Assembly (NCBI RefSeq): GCF_030704535.1
Contig: NC_081811.1
Span: 1,871,501 to 1,935,500 of the forward strand
DNA: 64,000 nucleotides
Direction: 5' to 3'
Source: Vitis vinifera
Lineage: Eukaryota; Streptophyta; Magnoliopsida; Vitales; Vitaceae
Both the position numbers and the translations under genes were made by a program. Below, in pieces: positions 34,816 to 45,601 of this stretch (the first letter of the stretch is position 1; every line of letters starts with the position of its first letter). The notes beneath the pieces are model-generated. The model saw nothing but the letters and a program-made list of their open reading frames with translations, made no database searches and had not been told where the DNA came from.

Positions 34816-37737
34816 CTCCAAGTTGCAATTCCGATATTTGCTGTCATTGTTTTATCACCTGATATGACATGATAGTTGTTGTTACATTATATTATTCACA
34901 AAATCTTTTTTACTTTATAAGACTTTCCTATATTATAATCTTAGAAAGCAGTGTAATAGGGTAATAGCAAATTTGTGATAGTAATCATAGTCCGGAGAGC
35001 TTGAATGTAATAATTTGAGTGTTGTAATATTAATAAAAAAAAAATTATAAATGTTTGAGAAGGTATGTTTTCCATGATTTTTTTTTTATTTTTTGCTTTT
35101 TCACATTCGAATATGTCCATCAATCATAAGATAGATAAAAAAACCAGGACTCAAGAGATGTGACGTGGCTGCACGTCATTGGTCGTACACCACTCCTGGG
35201 TAACAGACAAGGCTGTCGCTGTCCAGTTATTATTACCCTCCGTACCATGGAGAAGCAATTTAGACATCTGTGCCGACTGCTAACCTACACGAGTAGGCGC
35301 GTTTTCCGTACCGCGGCCGCCGGCCCCACTTTCATATCATGTGTGGCGGCGCACTACGCGGTTAATTTTTAGCCGCATGCGGCAGGACCCACCCGATTGA
35401 AAAATCATGATCAAGTGGTCAATGGGCAGAGTCCATCATGGTCAACGTCATCGACAGCTGTGGTTCATGAATCTCCTTTGCTGTTATACATTTTTTGCTT
35501 TAAAAATATCCTTGTCAAAGGCGTAGCATAAGATTATTTTTCTCTCTAAAAAATAAAATTATAACTCACTTGGATCTACCTAACAAACTTCAACAAGTTG
35601 ACACCATTTTATAACAACACAAGACAAACTTCAATTGGATTAATTATAATAATAATTATAAAAATATTTTTTTAATTAAAAGCAACTATACACTTAGTTA
35701 CTTTATCTTAAAATATTACGATCAAAATAACATGATTTTGATTTTTAAAAAATAAAAAATAAAAAATTCTCGACCAAAGAAGAGTGGAATATAATAATTA
35801 AGAGATAAAAAGAGATGAGGCATATAAAGGGTGTACGGATAAAAGTGGATTGGTGGGTGGGATGGGATTAGAAATGATGGTCACACTGTAAGATGCCAAC
35901 TATATGATGCAAATATAATGTTAAATATTTCTTCTTTGGCAATGATAACAAAGCACTTTCAAGCAGGCTATGGCCGGACGTGGAACTAATATCTATTTTG
36001 CCTAAAACTTTTCACAAGGTCAAAACCATATCACTTTTCTCAAGAGTGTATCTTAGCAAGTGTTTCTTCTTTTTGACCTTTCTCCATTGAAATCTTTGAT
36101 TTTCTATTTCTATTTTTTATTTTTCATTGTTTTCGTGCTTTTCCTTCTAGATTCATATGCTTAAGTTGAATTTATGTACAAAAAGCCAATGAAATGAATG
36201 AAACTTTATATAAATTTTCACGCTTGTGATTTTCAAAGATGATTAGATTTACATGCAAATAAAAAGGTAAGAGTATGGGTTATCCACACAAATAGACGTC
36301 TCTAAAAGATTTAGAAATAAATTGACAGTTTGATAGTTGACCAAAAGATCTCTAATTAATCAAGTTCTAATACTATTTAATCCACCAATAGACCCAAAAT
36401 TTTAAGAAAATGGGTCCAAAATGCTTATGATACTATGAGCTCATTTGATAGTAATTCTGATTAAAAGTTCATTTTGACAATAATTTTAGGAAATAAAAAA
36501 TGGTTTTGACAAAAAAGAAAGTGTTCTTCTAAAAACACTTTTAAATAGAAACATTTCAAATAGAAACATCGTCAAATATACTCCAAATCATTTTTAATCA
36601 CTAATAATTAAGGAGTCACTATATATAACTAATATATCTTTTAAGAAAAACTTTGTGTGAAAATCACTACCCACTAAGCTCGAAAAATTCGATGATGATG
36701 AAAAGAGGATAATATTTTATTTTATGAAAATAAGAAAAAATAGCAATTTTCTTTTATCTCATGTTTATCAGGATAAAGTAGAAAAGGATGGGGCTTGGGA
36801 AAGATATATATGAAAACTAATTCAAGCATGTTGTGAAAATGAGGTACCCATTTTTTAAATAAAAGAAAAGAAAAAACAAAATAAAATAAAGATACTGGTG
36901 TACATATATTAAACAGCACTCACAATATCGTCCACCCAGTTAGACACGAAATGAACACGAAATCATGGAGGAGTAGAGCCAACTTACGAGTCAATTCTTC
37001 TTTTAAAAGTAGAGATAGATTCCAAAAGAAAAGAAGAAAAGCAGAAAAGAGGAAAAGAAGAAAAAGGGGGAGAGAACTCTCTCTGATCAAGATTTCACTA
37101 TCTTTGATTCTAAGACACAATTCTTGGTCCTTTTCAGCATCACTCCGTTTAGGGTCTTGTTGCCATTTTAACGACCCATAGAAAATATTCCACCATGTAA
37201 AATATGGAATGGGAATAATATTTGGAGTTGCTTTGATGTGCCATAACACCAAAGAACACATATAACACAAAAGCACACCCTAATGGCAATAATTGATTGC
37301 TATCACACCAACCATACGAACGCAGGACCTTATTCTTCTATCTCAAGCGCCCTATGCAAATACACAAAGTCACCATCATGCTTGAATCATTTCCGTGTCC
37401 GTGTCCGTGTCCTGATCGCACTTTGCAGATTTCTGTGACACTTAAAATTTGGTTAATCACAAAGGTAAACTTGTATCACTCATCCAACCATCCGGAGGTT
37501 CAAGGCATTCCCTCAAGTGAAAGGTTCAATTTATTTTTGAAGGATTACATGTAGCTATTGAGGCAGGACCAAAGGAGAAACAAGTGAAAACCCGAGAACA
37601 TTCAGTAGAAGAAGAAGAAGAAGACAATTACTATAGTTAAAAAATATGACATGAAACATAATTATGCAGGCATAGATATGATCATTTGTCCATTTGGTTG
37701 TGTTTAGTCACTTGTGGCAATGGAGATATGCTATTAT
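34816..37737. other. Convergent intergenic region, no gene seen
   Basis: It lies between the 3' ends of IPT and the lipid-transfer-like gene. 34816-35100 probably includes the IPT 3' UTR. A GC-richer patch at 35150-35460 has ACGT-core motifs (TGACGTGGC near 35159, GCACGTCATTGG) but no open frame of note. 35500-37000 is AT-rich. There is a GTGTCC triplication near 37396 and a GAA run near 37608. Lys/Arg-rich short frames near 36951-37181 come from A/G-rich low complexity. Confidence 0.6.
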
Positions 37738-38220
37738 TCAAGCCCTTAGTCGCCCTCCACATGAGAAGGTAACACTGCATGAAGGGTCAACTGAAACAGT
37801 GTAGTAATGTGAGGGCCTCGTAAGGAAAAGGGGCAAGTGAGCTAGCAGATCACAAACACACTCATCATCTATCTCCTTCAACCACCTGCAACAAGCCTCC
37901 TCTGCAGAGGATTGTTGGTGTCTGTGCCTGATTCCATGCCTGTGGCTGTGGCTGTGACCATGGCCATGACCTTCACCGTGACCATGGCCATGACCATGAC
38001 CAGGGCTATGGGCATGACTCTGACCAGGTTCATCAGGCGATGGAGGGACTGGGGCCGGATTTGGGTTGAATGGTAGCATTGCGCATGCATGATTCACTAG
38101 CGCAAACTGGGAGATGCAGAGCGGGCGGGGAGATGGGGGCATAAGTTGGCAATCCACCTTCAGTGTGAGAACCAGTAATATTGTCAGGATCATCAATTTA
38201 AGAATCTTGGATGTCTCCAT
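37738..38220 (-). CDS. Secreted 8-cysteine lipid-transfer-like protein with His-rich insert
   Basis: A single-exon frame of 160 aa from ATG 38220. Residues 1-24 are a signal peptide (ILKLMILTILLVLTLKVDC). The mature part carries the eight-cysteine pattern of the lipid-transfer/2S albumin superfamily: Cys35, Cys46, Cys110-Cys111, Cys121-x-Cys123, Cys148, Cys154. The spacing between Cys46 and the CC pair is 63 residues, far longer than usual. It is filled by a Pro-rich stretch (FNPNPAPVPPSPDEPG) and a Gly-His repeat (about 69-101: GHGHGHGHGEGHGHGHSHSH). ACCRWLKEIDDECVCDLL is the most conserved piece. Location is likely the apoplast. The His-rich insert could bind metals such as zinc or copper; that is inference. 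No intron is needed. Confidence 0.88.
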   Translation of the reverse strand: METSKILKLMILTILLVLTLKVDCQLMPPSPRPLCISQFALVNHACAMLPFNPNPAPVPPSPDEPGQSHAHSPGHGHGHGHGEGHGHGHSHSHRHGIRHRHQQSSAEEACCRWLKEIDDECVCDLLAHLPLFLTRPSHYYTVSVDPSCSVTFSCGGRLRA

Positions 38221-38300
38221 GCTTGTTTCCCTTAATGCTAATTTGTGCCAAGAAACAAGGAGGGGAAGAAGTCATGTAACTCTAGACTGGTCCTTGTTTC

Positions 38301-38310
38301 TACTTAAATA
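38301..38310 (-). promoter_or_regulatory. TATA-like TATTTAAGTA upstream of the lipid-transfer-like gene
   Basis: Read on the minus strand, it lies about 80 bp upstream of ATG 38220, a normal distance for a short plant leader. Confidence 0.4.
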
Positions 38311-41300
38311 CTTGAGCATTCACACACTTCTTGTTTCCCTTATTTAGGTGTTCTTGTGTGGCAAATAAAAGAGATGGGAATTGCAAAGAGAGTTTAGTTG
38401 GTATATTAGAACATATTATGGAGAAGTTTAGGTTTCCAAATGGTTAAAAGGGAGCCTCATCCAATCTATGTGACAAATTGTTAGGTGGTGACTAAACCTC
38501 TAAGCGTGTGCTTCAATACCTATTTCGCTCCTACCACATGTAAAGGGTTGTTTGGGATATGCCTTACTCTCATTGAGAATTCTAGTTAGGAAAAAAGAAC
38601 CCTAGACTATATTTTCAATCAACCCAAGCACCAAGATGTTGTAGTAGCATCAATGGATCAACTTCATTAAAATAGTATTAAGTAACTAAAGCCCTTCCAA
38701 CTATACCAAGATCTAGATTCTGTAGCACTATGATCAGTACAAGCAATTTGTATGAAACAACTAAGATGAACGTAATGCCAGGAGAAGACATTGAAAATTC
38801 GAATCATTTTCATTCCAAAATCGATTTAACAGTCGTGTTGCCAAAGATGCACTTCGCCTTCTATGTCACATAGAAATGCAATTCTAGATGCCTTCTGCTT
38901 ACATTCAATGGAATTTTGCAATAACAAAGTCCCTATCATATAAAGTAGGCCTCTATTAGTGCTAAGGGTGTGAACCAGACTGTCACCAAGTGCATTCACA
39001 GAAGCGGGAATAATGAGATTCTTGACCCTTCAGACCTTCAGCAAACACCCAAAATTCAGCACTAGCAAGTGCTAACACAATGCCTTATGCCTTCCAAAGT
39101 GCAGTCTCCTAAAATGGAGCACTAACCAAAGAGCCCAACAAAAAATTGCCTGATATCAAAATCTGAAAAAGACAGCCCAAAAAAAATCCAGAGGACCAAC
39201 AATAATTTTACTAAATATTCAGTGTCTTGGTGAATCAGATAGAAAAAGACATTTTCAGGCATTGTTTATGATAAATATCCAGAATAACCATTGTTGGTGA
39301 GTAGAACAGAAAAAGGCAGACAAAAATTGAGAAGGCAAAGTGTTTCCATTCCATTGAATATTGGAAATAACGCGGGAAAGGAAAGGATAATGTTGAAAGT
39401 GCGTAAAGCAGGACTTCTTTCCCAAGCAGGAAGTTATTACTTTTTTGCTGTCAGAATGCAAGAAGGAAATAGATTTCTCCAGCTCTCTTTAAGATAAGCA
39501 ACCATGCAACCAGGAAAATCCGATTCAGAAATTGCTATCATATTGAACTGTTTCTTCTCACCATCATTTTAGTGTTGAATGTCATATAAATGAGGAAAGG
39601 AAAGGATAACGTTGAAAGTCCGTAAAGCAAGACTTCTTTCCCAAGCAGGAAGTTATTACTTTTTGGCTATCTGAATGCAAGAAGAAGGAAAGAGATTTCC
39701 CCAGCTCTCTTTAAGATAAGCAAGCATGCAACCAGGAAAATGTGATTCAGAAATTGCTATCATATTTGAACTGTTTCTTCTCACCATCATTTTAGTGTTG
39801 AATGTCATGTAAATGAGGGAAAGGAAAGGATAACGTTGAAAGTCCGTTAAGCAGGACTTCTTTCCCAAGCAGGAAGTTATTACTTTTTGGCTATCTGAAT
39901 ACAAGAAGGAGGAGATTTCCCCAGCTATCTTTAAGATGAGCAACCATGTAAGCAGGAACATTTATCACATGAAACAAATGAAGCAATTCAGTTATGTTGA
40001 CACCATGAAACCCCACTTGTCTAATAGCAAGTGATAAGAAAAATCCGATTCAGAAATTGCTATCATATTGAACTGTTTCTTCTCACCATCATTTTAGTGT
40101 TGAATGTCATGTAAATGAGGGAAAGGAAAGGATAACGTTGAAAGTCCGTAAAGCAGGACTTCTTTCCCAAGCAGGCAGTTATTACTTTTTGGCTATCTGA
40201 ATACAAGAAGGAGGAGATTTCCCCAGCTATCTTTAAGATGAGCAACCATGTAAGCAGGAACATTTATCACATGAAACAAATGAAGCAATTCAGTTATGTT
40301 GACACCATGAAACCCCACTTGTCTAATAGCAAGTGATAAGAAAAATCCGATTCAGAAATTGCTATCATATTGAACTGTTTCTTCTCACCATCATTTTAGT
40401 GTTGAATGTCATGTAAATGAGGGAAAGGAAAGGATAACGTTGAAAGTCCGTAAAGCAGGACTTCTTTCCCAAGCAGGAAGTTATTACTTTTTGGCTATCT
40501 GAATACAAGAAGGAAGAGATTTCCCCAGCTATCTTTAAGATGAGCAACCATGTAAGCAGGAACATTTATCACATGAAACAAATGAAGCAATTCAGTTATG
40601 TTGACACCATGAAACCCCACTTGTCTAATAGTAAGTGATAAGGAAAATCCGATTCAGAAATTGCTATCATATTGAACTGTTTCTTCTCACCATCATTTTA
40701 GTGTTGAATGTCATGTAAATGAGGGAAAGGAAAGGATAACGTTGAAAGCCCGTAAAGCAGGACTTCTTCCCCAAGCAGGAAGTTATTAGTTTTTGGCTAT
40801 CTGAATACAAGAAGGAAGAGATTTCCCCAGCTATCTTTAAGATAAGCAACCATGTAAGCAGGAACATTTATCACATGAAACAAATGAAGCAATTCAGTTA
40901 TGTTGACACCATGAAACCCCACTTGTTTAATAGTAAGTGACAAGGAAAATCCAATTCAGAAATTGCTATCATATTGAACCGTTTCTTCTCACCATCATTT
41001 TAGTGCGGAATGTCTTGTAAATGCTGAATTTGCACTACCAATGACCTCAATTATTCAATGACATAGAGCAATTCACTTCTGCTAAAATCCAAAGACATGC
41101 ACAGAATTTTATAAAATGCAACACCCAAAGTAATTTAAAAGATAGTTTCTACCAAGTCAAGCAGAGCAACTAGGCAAAAGGACCATAAGGAATTCAGCAA
41201 AATTAATCTATTCTTTTATTAGTTACCAGGTGAAATGCTCTTTACATGGGACAAAACATTCTCAGTTCTACCTCTTCATTGCACAAAATGCACTTGTTTC

Positions 41301-41532
41301 ATTGCTTCCAATACATCTCAAACAAATGCTTGAGCTAATACACCACCGGATAGTGTTGTGAAATACCTCCTCAAATGGTGTTCCACATTACCTCTCAACT
41401 GCACAACTTTAAAAATGCTGTATATGAAGCATCATTTGATTAGTGTCTAACACTTGACTTAGTTCATCTCACCCCGACAGGATTAACTCCGTCACCATGC
41501 TTCTTTTCCAAAAGTTCTGCAATTTTTCCATA
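38311..41532. other. Intergenic region dominated by a tandem array
   Basis: 38311-39290 shows no recognisable gene or repeat. 39357-41015 is the tandem array described separately. 41016-41532 probably contains the 3' UTR of the PORR gene. Repeated 66-codon minus-strand frames here are a by-product of the repeat unit. Confidence 0.6.
39357..41015. repeat. Tandem array, units of ~220 bp then four of 302 bp
   Basis: The AAAGGATAA landmark recurs at about 39382, 39601, 39825, 40127, 40429 and 40731, so spacings are about 219, 224, 302, 302 and 302 bp. The 302-bp form differs from the ~220-bp form by an extra ~80 bp block (ACATTTATCACATGAAACAA through CCCCACTTGTCTAATAG). The 302-bp copies are near-identical. 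The outer copies are more diverged, the usual pattern for an array that grows in its middle. Confidence 0.92.
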
Positions 41533-42744
41533 TTAGAGCTGTTCACCAAATTCATGTCCATCCGATTCACCGATCCTCATTGACATCATTTCCATGTCCT
41601 TCTGAACTGCTTCCTTCTGCAACCTCGATTGCTCTGCACTCTCCCTATGACCCTCTGCCAACAAATCAAGAAACCTATCTTTTATCTCAACCAACGGATC
41701 CTGATCAATCAATTCATCATCCTTGTATGCTTCCCTCAACATTGCTGTTTCTATCCCACCTTTCAGAGACAAATAAAATATCCCAGAATGCCTAGTGAAA
41801 ACACTTGAAAATGCATTGGAAAACCTATACTCTTCTCTGAACTTCCCCAATATAGGCACCGGAACCCTCTTAAAGAGGGAGAGTGAAAGTAACTCATGAA
41901 AAACCCCAACAGTCCTCTTCTCCATTTCAGGAGATGCTTGATCCAAATGTGAAACATCAGCATATGGTGATATATAGTCAAGCTCCATCCAATCCCTAAT
42001 CCACTCTCTCATTTCCTTCCTAAGAAAAAACCCGTGCGGCAATTTGACATTGAAGGATGGCCTAACCCTGATCCCTGTCGCCCTCTCCTCCTCCTCTGCC
42101 CTCCTCTCAATAACTGATTTTGCAAATTCAGGGTTCCATGAAACTAACTCCAAAAAGGATTTACCCTCTCCAGGGCTCCCAGATAACCTAAAATAATCTG
42201 GGAATTTTGGTACTAAATTCACCAAAAAATCATTTGGAAACCCAAATTCCCTCTTCACATGTACCAATTTATCTGCACTAATAACCTTATCCTTTGATAT
42301 CATTAACAATTTACACAATTTCGCAACAATCAACGGCTCATTTTCATGAATAATCCTTTTTTCTTCTTCTAAAAACCTTCTAAGCCCATCGCTGGCACGA
42401 AGAAAATCGACGGGTTCGGATTTGGGTTTGATTCGATCAAGATAAGTGTCGAAGAGACCCGGATTTTGACTGAGAAAAGTTTTTATTTTGATCGAAAGAC
42501 GTAACCTTTCGCGTCGTTTTTCTAGGTATCGAAGTGGTATTACTTGACCCGGTTCGTTTAAAACCTCTTTGACGACCCGGGCACAGAGCCTCCACTGTTT
42601 ATCATTCTCTATGGCTTGGTCTAGTTTGTGATCTTTCCGCCACACTACTTGCAGGCTAGAAATGGAGGCCGTAAATTGGGTCCAAACCCTAACCTTACAA
42701 TTTATGAAAATCTGAGAATTAATTGAAGGAGATTTGAAGAGCAT
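41533..42744 (-). CDS. PORR-domain organellar RNA-binding protein (WTF1-like)
   Basis: An intronless frame of 403 aa. The N-terminus (MLFKSPSINSQIFINCKVRV) is basic and poor in acidic residues, like a mitochondrial or plastid presequence. The rest fits the plant organelle RNA recognition domain: VVWRKDHKLDQAIEN, PLRYLEKRRERLRLSIKIKT, FLSQNPGLFDTYLDR, LCKLLMISKDKVISADKLVH, FPNDFLVNLVPKFPDYFRL, PYADVSHLDQASPEMEKRTV, GVFHELLSLSLFKRV, FSSVFTRHSGIFYLSLKGG and ETAMLREAYKDDELID. PORR proteins such as WTF1 and WTF9 bind organellar group II introns and promote splicing. The acidic tail (about 365-403) is family-typical. I cannot say which member this is or which intron it serves. The first in-frame ATG is at 42744. 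Confidence 0.92.
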   Translation of the reverse strand: MLFKSPSINSQIFINCKVRVWTQFTASISSLQVVWRKDHKLDQAIENDKQWRLCARVVKEVLNEPGQVIPLRYLEKRRERLRLSIKIKTFLSQNPGLFDTYLDRIKPKSEPVDFLRASDGLRRFLEEEKRIIHENEPLIVAKLCKLLMISKDKVISADKLVHVKREFGFPNDFLVNLVPKFPDYFRLSGSPGEGKSFLELVSWNPEFAKSVIERRAEEEERATGIRVRPSFNVKLPHGFFLRKEMREWIRDWMELDYISPYADVSHLDQASPEMEKRTVGVFHELLSLSLFKRVPVPILGKFREEYRFSNAFSSVFTRHSGIFYLSLKGGIETAMLREAYKDDELIDQDPLVEIKDRFLDLLAEGHRESAEQSRLQKEAVQKDMEMMSMRIGESDGHEFGEQL

Positions 42745-45601
42745 ACCTGAGACTGGAACAATGGCGGAGATTGAATTGGAAATATATGATAGTTCTCAGA
42801 CTAGGGTTTTAGGGAGATTTGGGGTTTGCTGTTACTTCTGGCGAGAAACGCGGGGAAACTAATGAGTAGGGTAATTTCGAGTTTCATGGCCTGAACTACC
42901 TGGGCCAGAGTTGTGGGCTTAAAAACTTGGGCTGGCATAAGACAACCGTATTAAGGCCCAATTTGTTCACGAGCCAAGCTTGAGCTACCCAAGATCCATT
43001 TTAATCGGATTATAATTTATGGGCTCTTACCTTTTGATCTTGTTTGTGGGTCTTGAAAGATTAAGGAGAATGTGTGGAGGGTGGGAGTTATTAGGGAGAA
43101 TAGAACAAGAGGACCTAATCATCGAGGAAGATTCATTTCGTCATCTGTAAGAGTGTATTCAGCAACAACAAGAGCAATCTAATTAATCAATGTGTTCTCT
43201 CCATCAAAGCGAGAGGAGTCATGTACTTGATGCTTTCAAACTTTGAATAATTTGTTTTTAATAAAAAAAAATTATCAAGTTTATGATTATGATATTTTAT
43301 ATAAGATGATGGGTATTGTGGGGGGCTCCCCTCCACATGTCCCTATTCCAACCCGGACACCTTAATAGGCCAGTACATGTATGCAACTCGTCTGAATCAT
43401 TTCATTCGGACCATGACCCGTTCCATTTGGCATCAGTTATAAGGAGACCATTTTCCCTTATAGGGTCAAACGGCAAGGAGAAGTTGGACTTCCCAAACAA
43501 ATAAGACTGTACAGTCAAATCTTCAAAACCCCCCGACATATATAATCATTCACACATGACATGTGAACAACTGATGAAACATCTTTTAACCCTCAAGTTC
43601 ATTTTAATTAATTGTTACACATAACCCCATACCATCAATAGGTTGAGGGGACAGACGGCTGCACAGTTTAAGATTATAGTGCGTCAGCTAATGGTACCTA
43701 CCAACTACCCAAACTATGATGATTGCTCAGCCGCTTGCAGGATAATCATTATAAAAGAATGTCAAAGTGTCTAGTTAACACTATAATGACATTCTCATCC
43801 GTACTGTATAAACCCTCAAAAAAACACAAATGAGGTATGCATACACATATGGCTATCTTTTCTCATGAAAGCAGCTTGTTACCGCTAGACAGATTCTTTG
43901 AGAGGCACAAAAATGGAGGAAATTCATCTAACTTTCGTTAAGCTTTATGAATCCGACTCCAATTGACTCAGAATCAACAGGTATATTAAGTTAGGATCAT
44001 ATCTTTTTAATTAAAGTATTCAAACTTTCATCTATAAGTTTTTAATTAATTTTACACCTTTTAATTTGAATTAAAATCAAATTGAAGATGAAAAAACATA
44101 TACAGTAAAAAAATATTACCCTAAACCTCAAGCTTTTTATGAAAATCTTTTAAGTATTATTAAAAACATTATCGACTTAATCAAAGTGCACCCAAAACGT
44201 GCATAAGATTTTACAAAATATCAAGTTAAAATTCATACCTAAATGTCTGTTTAAACAACTTTCTCCTCTGTCCGACGGTCCTCATTGTGTGGTACAGTCA
44301 AACACCTTTCACGATTTTAAAACACATCTACATGATTAAAAAGAATCAATACTTATATAGTGTCATAAACTTTATATCTTATCCGTCGTAAGATATCACA
44401 TGTTCATATATATATATTTAGCTTCCAATGACTCTCTGCTTCTCATTAAATGCTCAAATAGTTAGCACCAAAATATCCAGTTCTAAAAAACTTATTACTA
44501 ATGGTTAGTTTTACCGTAAAGACCCATACACTTTATTTATAAAATATAATACGGTTTTCATCTTTTGAGTTTTATAAAATTTGTAAGTCTAGGTATCATT
44601 TGGAAAATTTAAGAATAGGACACCTATTAAGGAAAATTCTAAAATGCTTATTGGACTCTGTTAATAAAAGTATAAAGCAATAAGACTTGGTTTAAAAGCT
44701 ATAACATAATAGAAACTTAAATTTGATATTGAAGTTAGGAAATAGTGGACGTACACCGGGATTGCACCAATCCACTACACATTAGAACTTACAATTTGTT
44801 TTTCTTATTTTTTTATTTATCACTGTTTAAATATATATATTTTTTCTTATATTTTCTTTCTTTCTTTTCAATTTTAAATTACATAATTGTTTTTATTTTG
44901 ATCCACCTGGTTGCCAAGGAATCATTCTTTCATATCAGGGAAAGGTAATTATTGTAATTATTTTAAATTAATATGATAGAATATTTAATTATATTAAAAC
45001 TAGACATGACATTAGAAATTAGAAATTGATAATATATTTAAAAACAAAATTAAAATAATGACATAGTGACATACAAATATAAAAAAAAATAAAAATAAAT
45101 CACTTTTTAAAAAAATTTATAATTTTTAAAAAATTATAAAATTATTTGAAATTTTTTATTTTTTTATAGAGCTAATTTCAAATCACTTTCAATTTTTGCA
45201 ATATACAAATATAATATTTTTAAAATAAAATTTATCCTATATTTTATAACCGTAGATTTAGCCACGTGGACGAATCAGAACCCGCTAATAAATGCAAATA
45301 TTTATGTAGAAAAGTTAAAGCTATTTCAACGCATTTATGTATTAGAGTTAAAAGACAATATAATTATATTTGGTGCACAGTACCCCACACAGCATCAGTG
45401 GGCCCCACCCCACCGCGACTCACCGCCCTCCGATGCCATCAAGATTCCCCCGACCTCACAATCCAACGGCCAGAATCGTCTCCCAGAAGAAAACACAAAC
45501 CAAGACTCTGACTGCTCTCTGTGTCCCATCTCCATAATCGCTAATAATGGAACAGTGTTTCTGTGTCTCCAAATCTTCTTCTTCTCTCCTGTAAATAATC
45601 C
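42745..45601. other. Intergenic region between divergent PORR and CNNM genes
   Basis: About 2.9 kb. Near 42800 there is a telo-box-like AGGGTTTTAGGG close to the PORR start, common in promoters of organelle-protein genes. The rest is AT-rich with no coding frame I can support. 45385-45480 is GC-richer (CCCCACCCCACCGCG) and probably belongs to the CNNM promoter. Confidence 0.6.

Noticed and set aside
36920-37276. 118-codon minus-strand frame and Lys/Arg-rich plus-strand frame
   Set aside because: They arise from A/G-rich low-complexity sequence on opposite strands, with no recognisable domain.
39656-40867. Repeated 66-101-codon frames on the minus strand in the tandem array
   Set aside because: They recur because the DNA unit recurs. 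No start context, signal or family supports a protein.
39357-41015. CRISPR-like array
   Set aside because: Units are contiguous 220-302 bp repeats without unique spacers, in a plant nuclear context.
43316-43504. 62-codon frame in the PORR-CNNM spacer
   Set aside because: It has no domain, no promoter and no coding-like composition.
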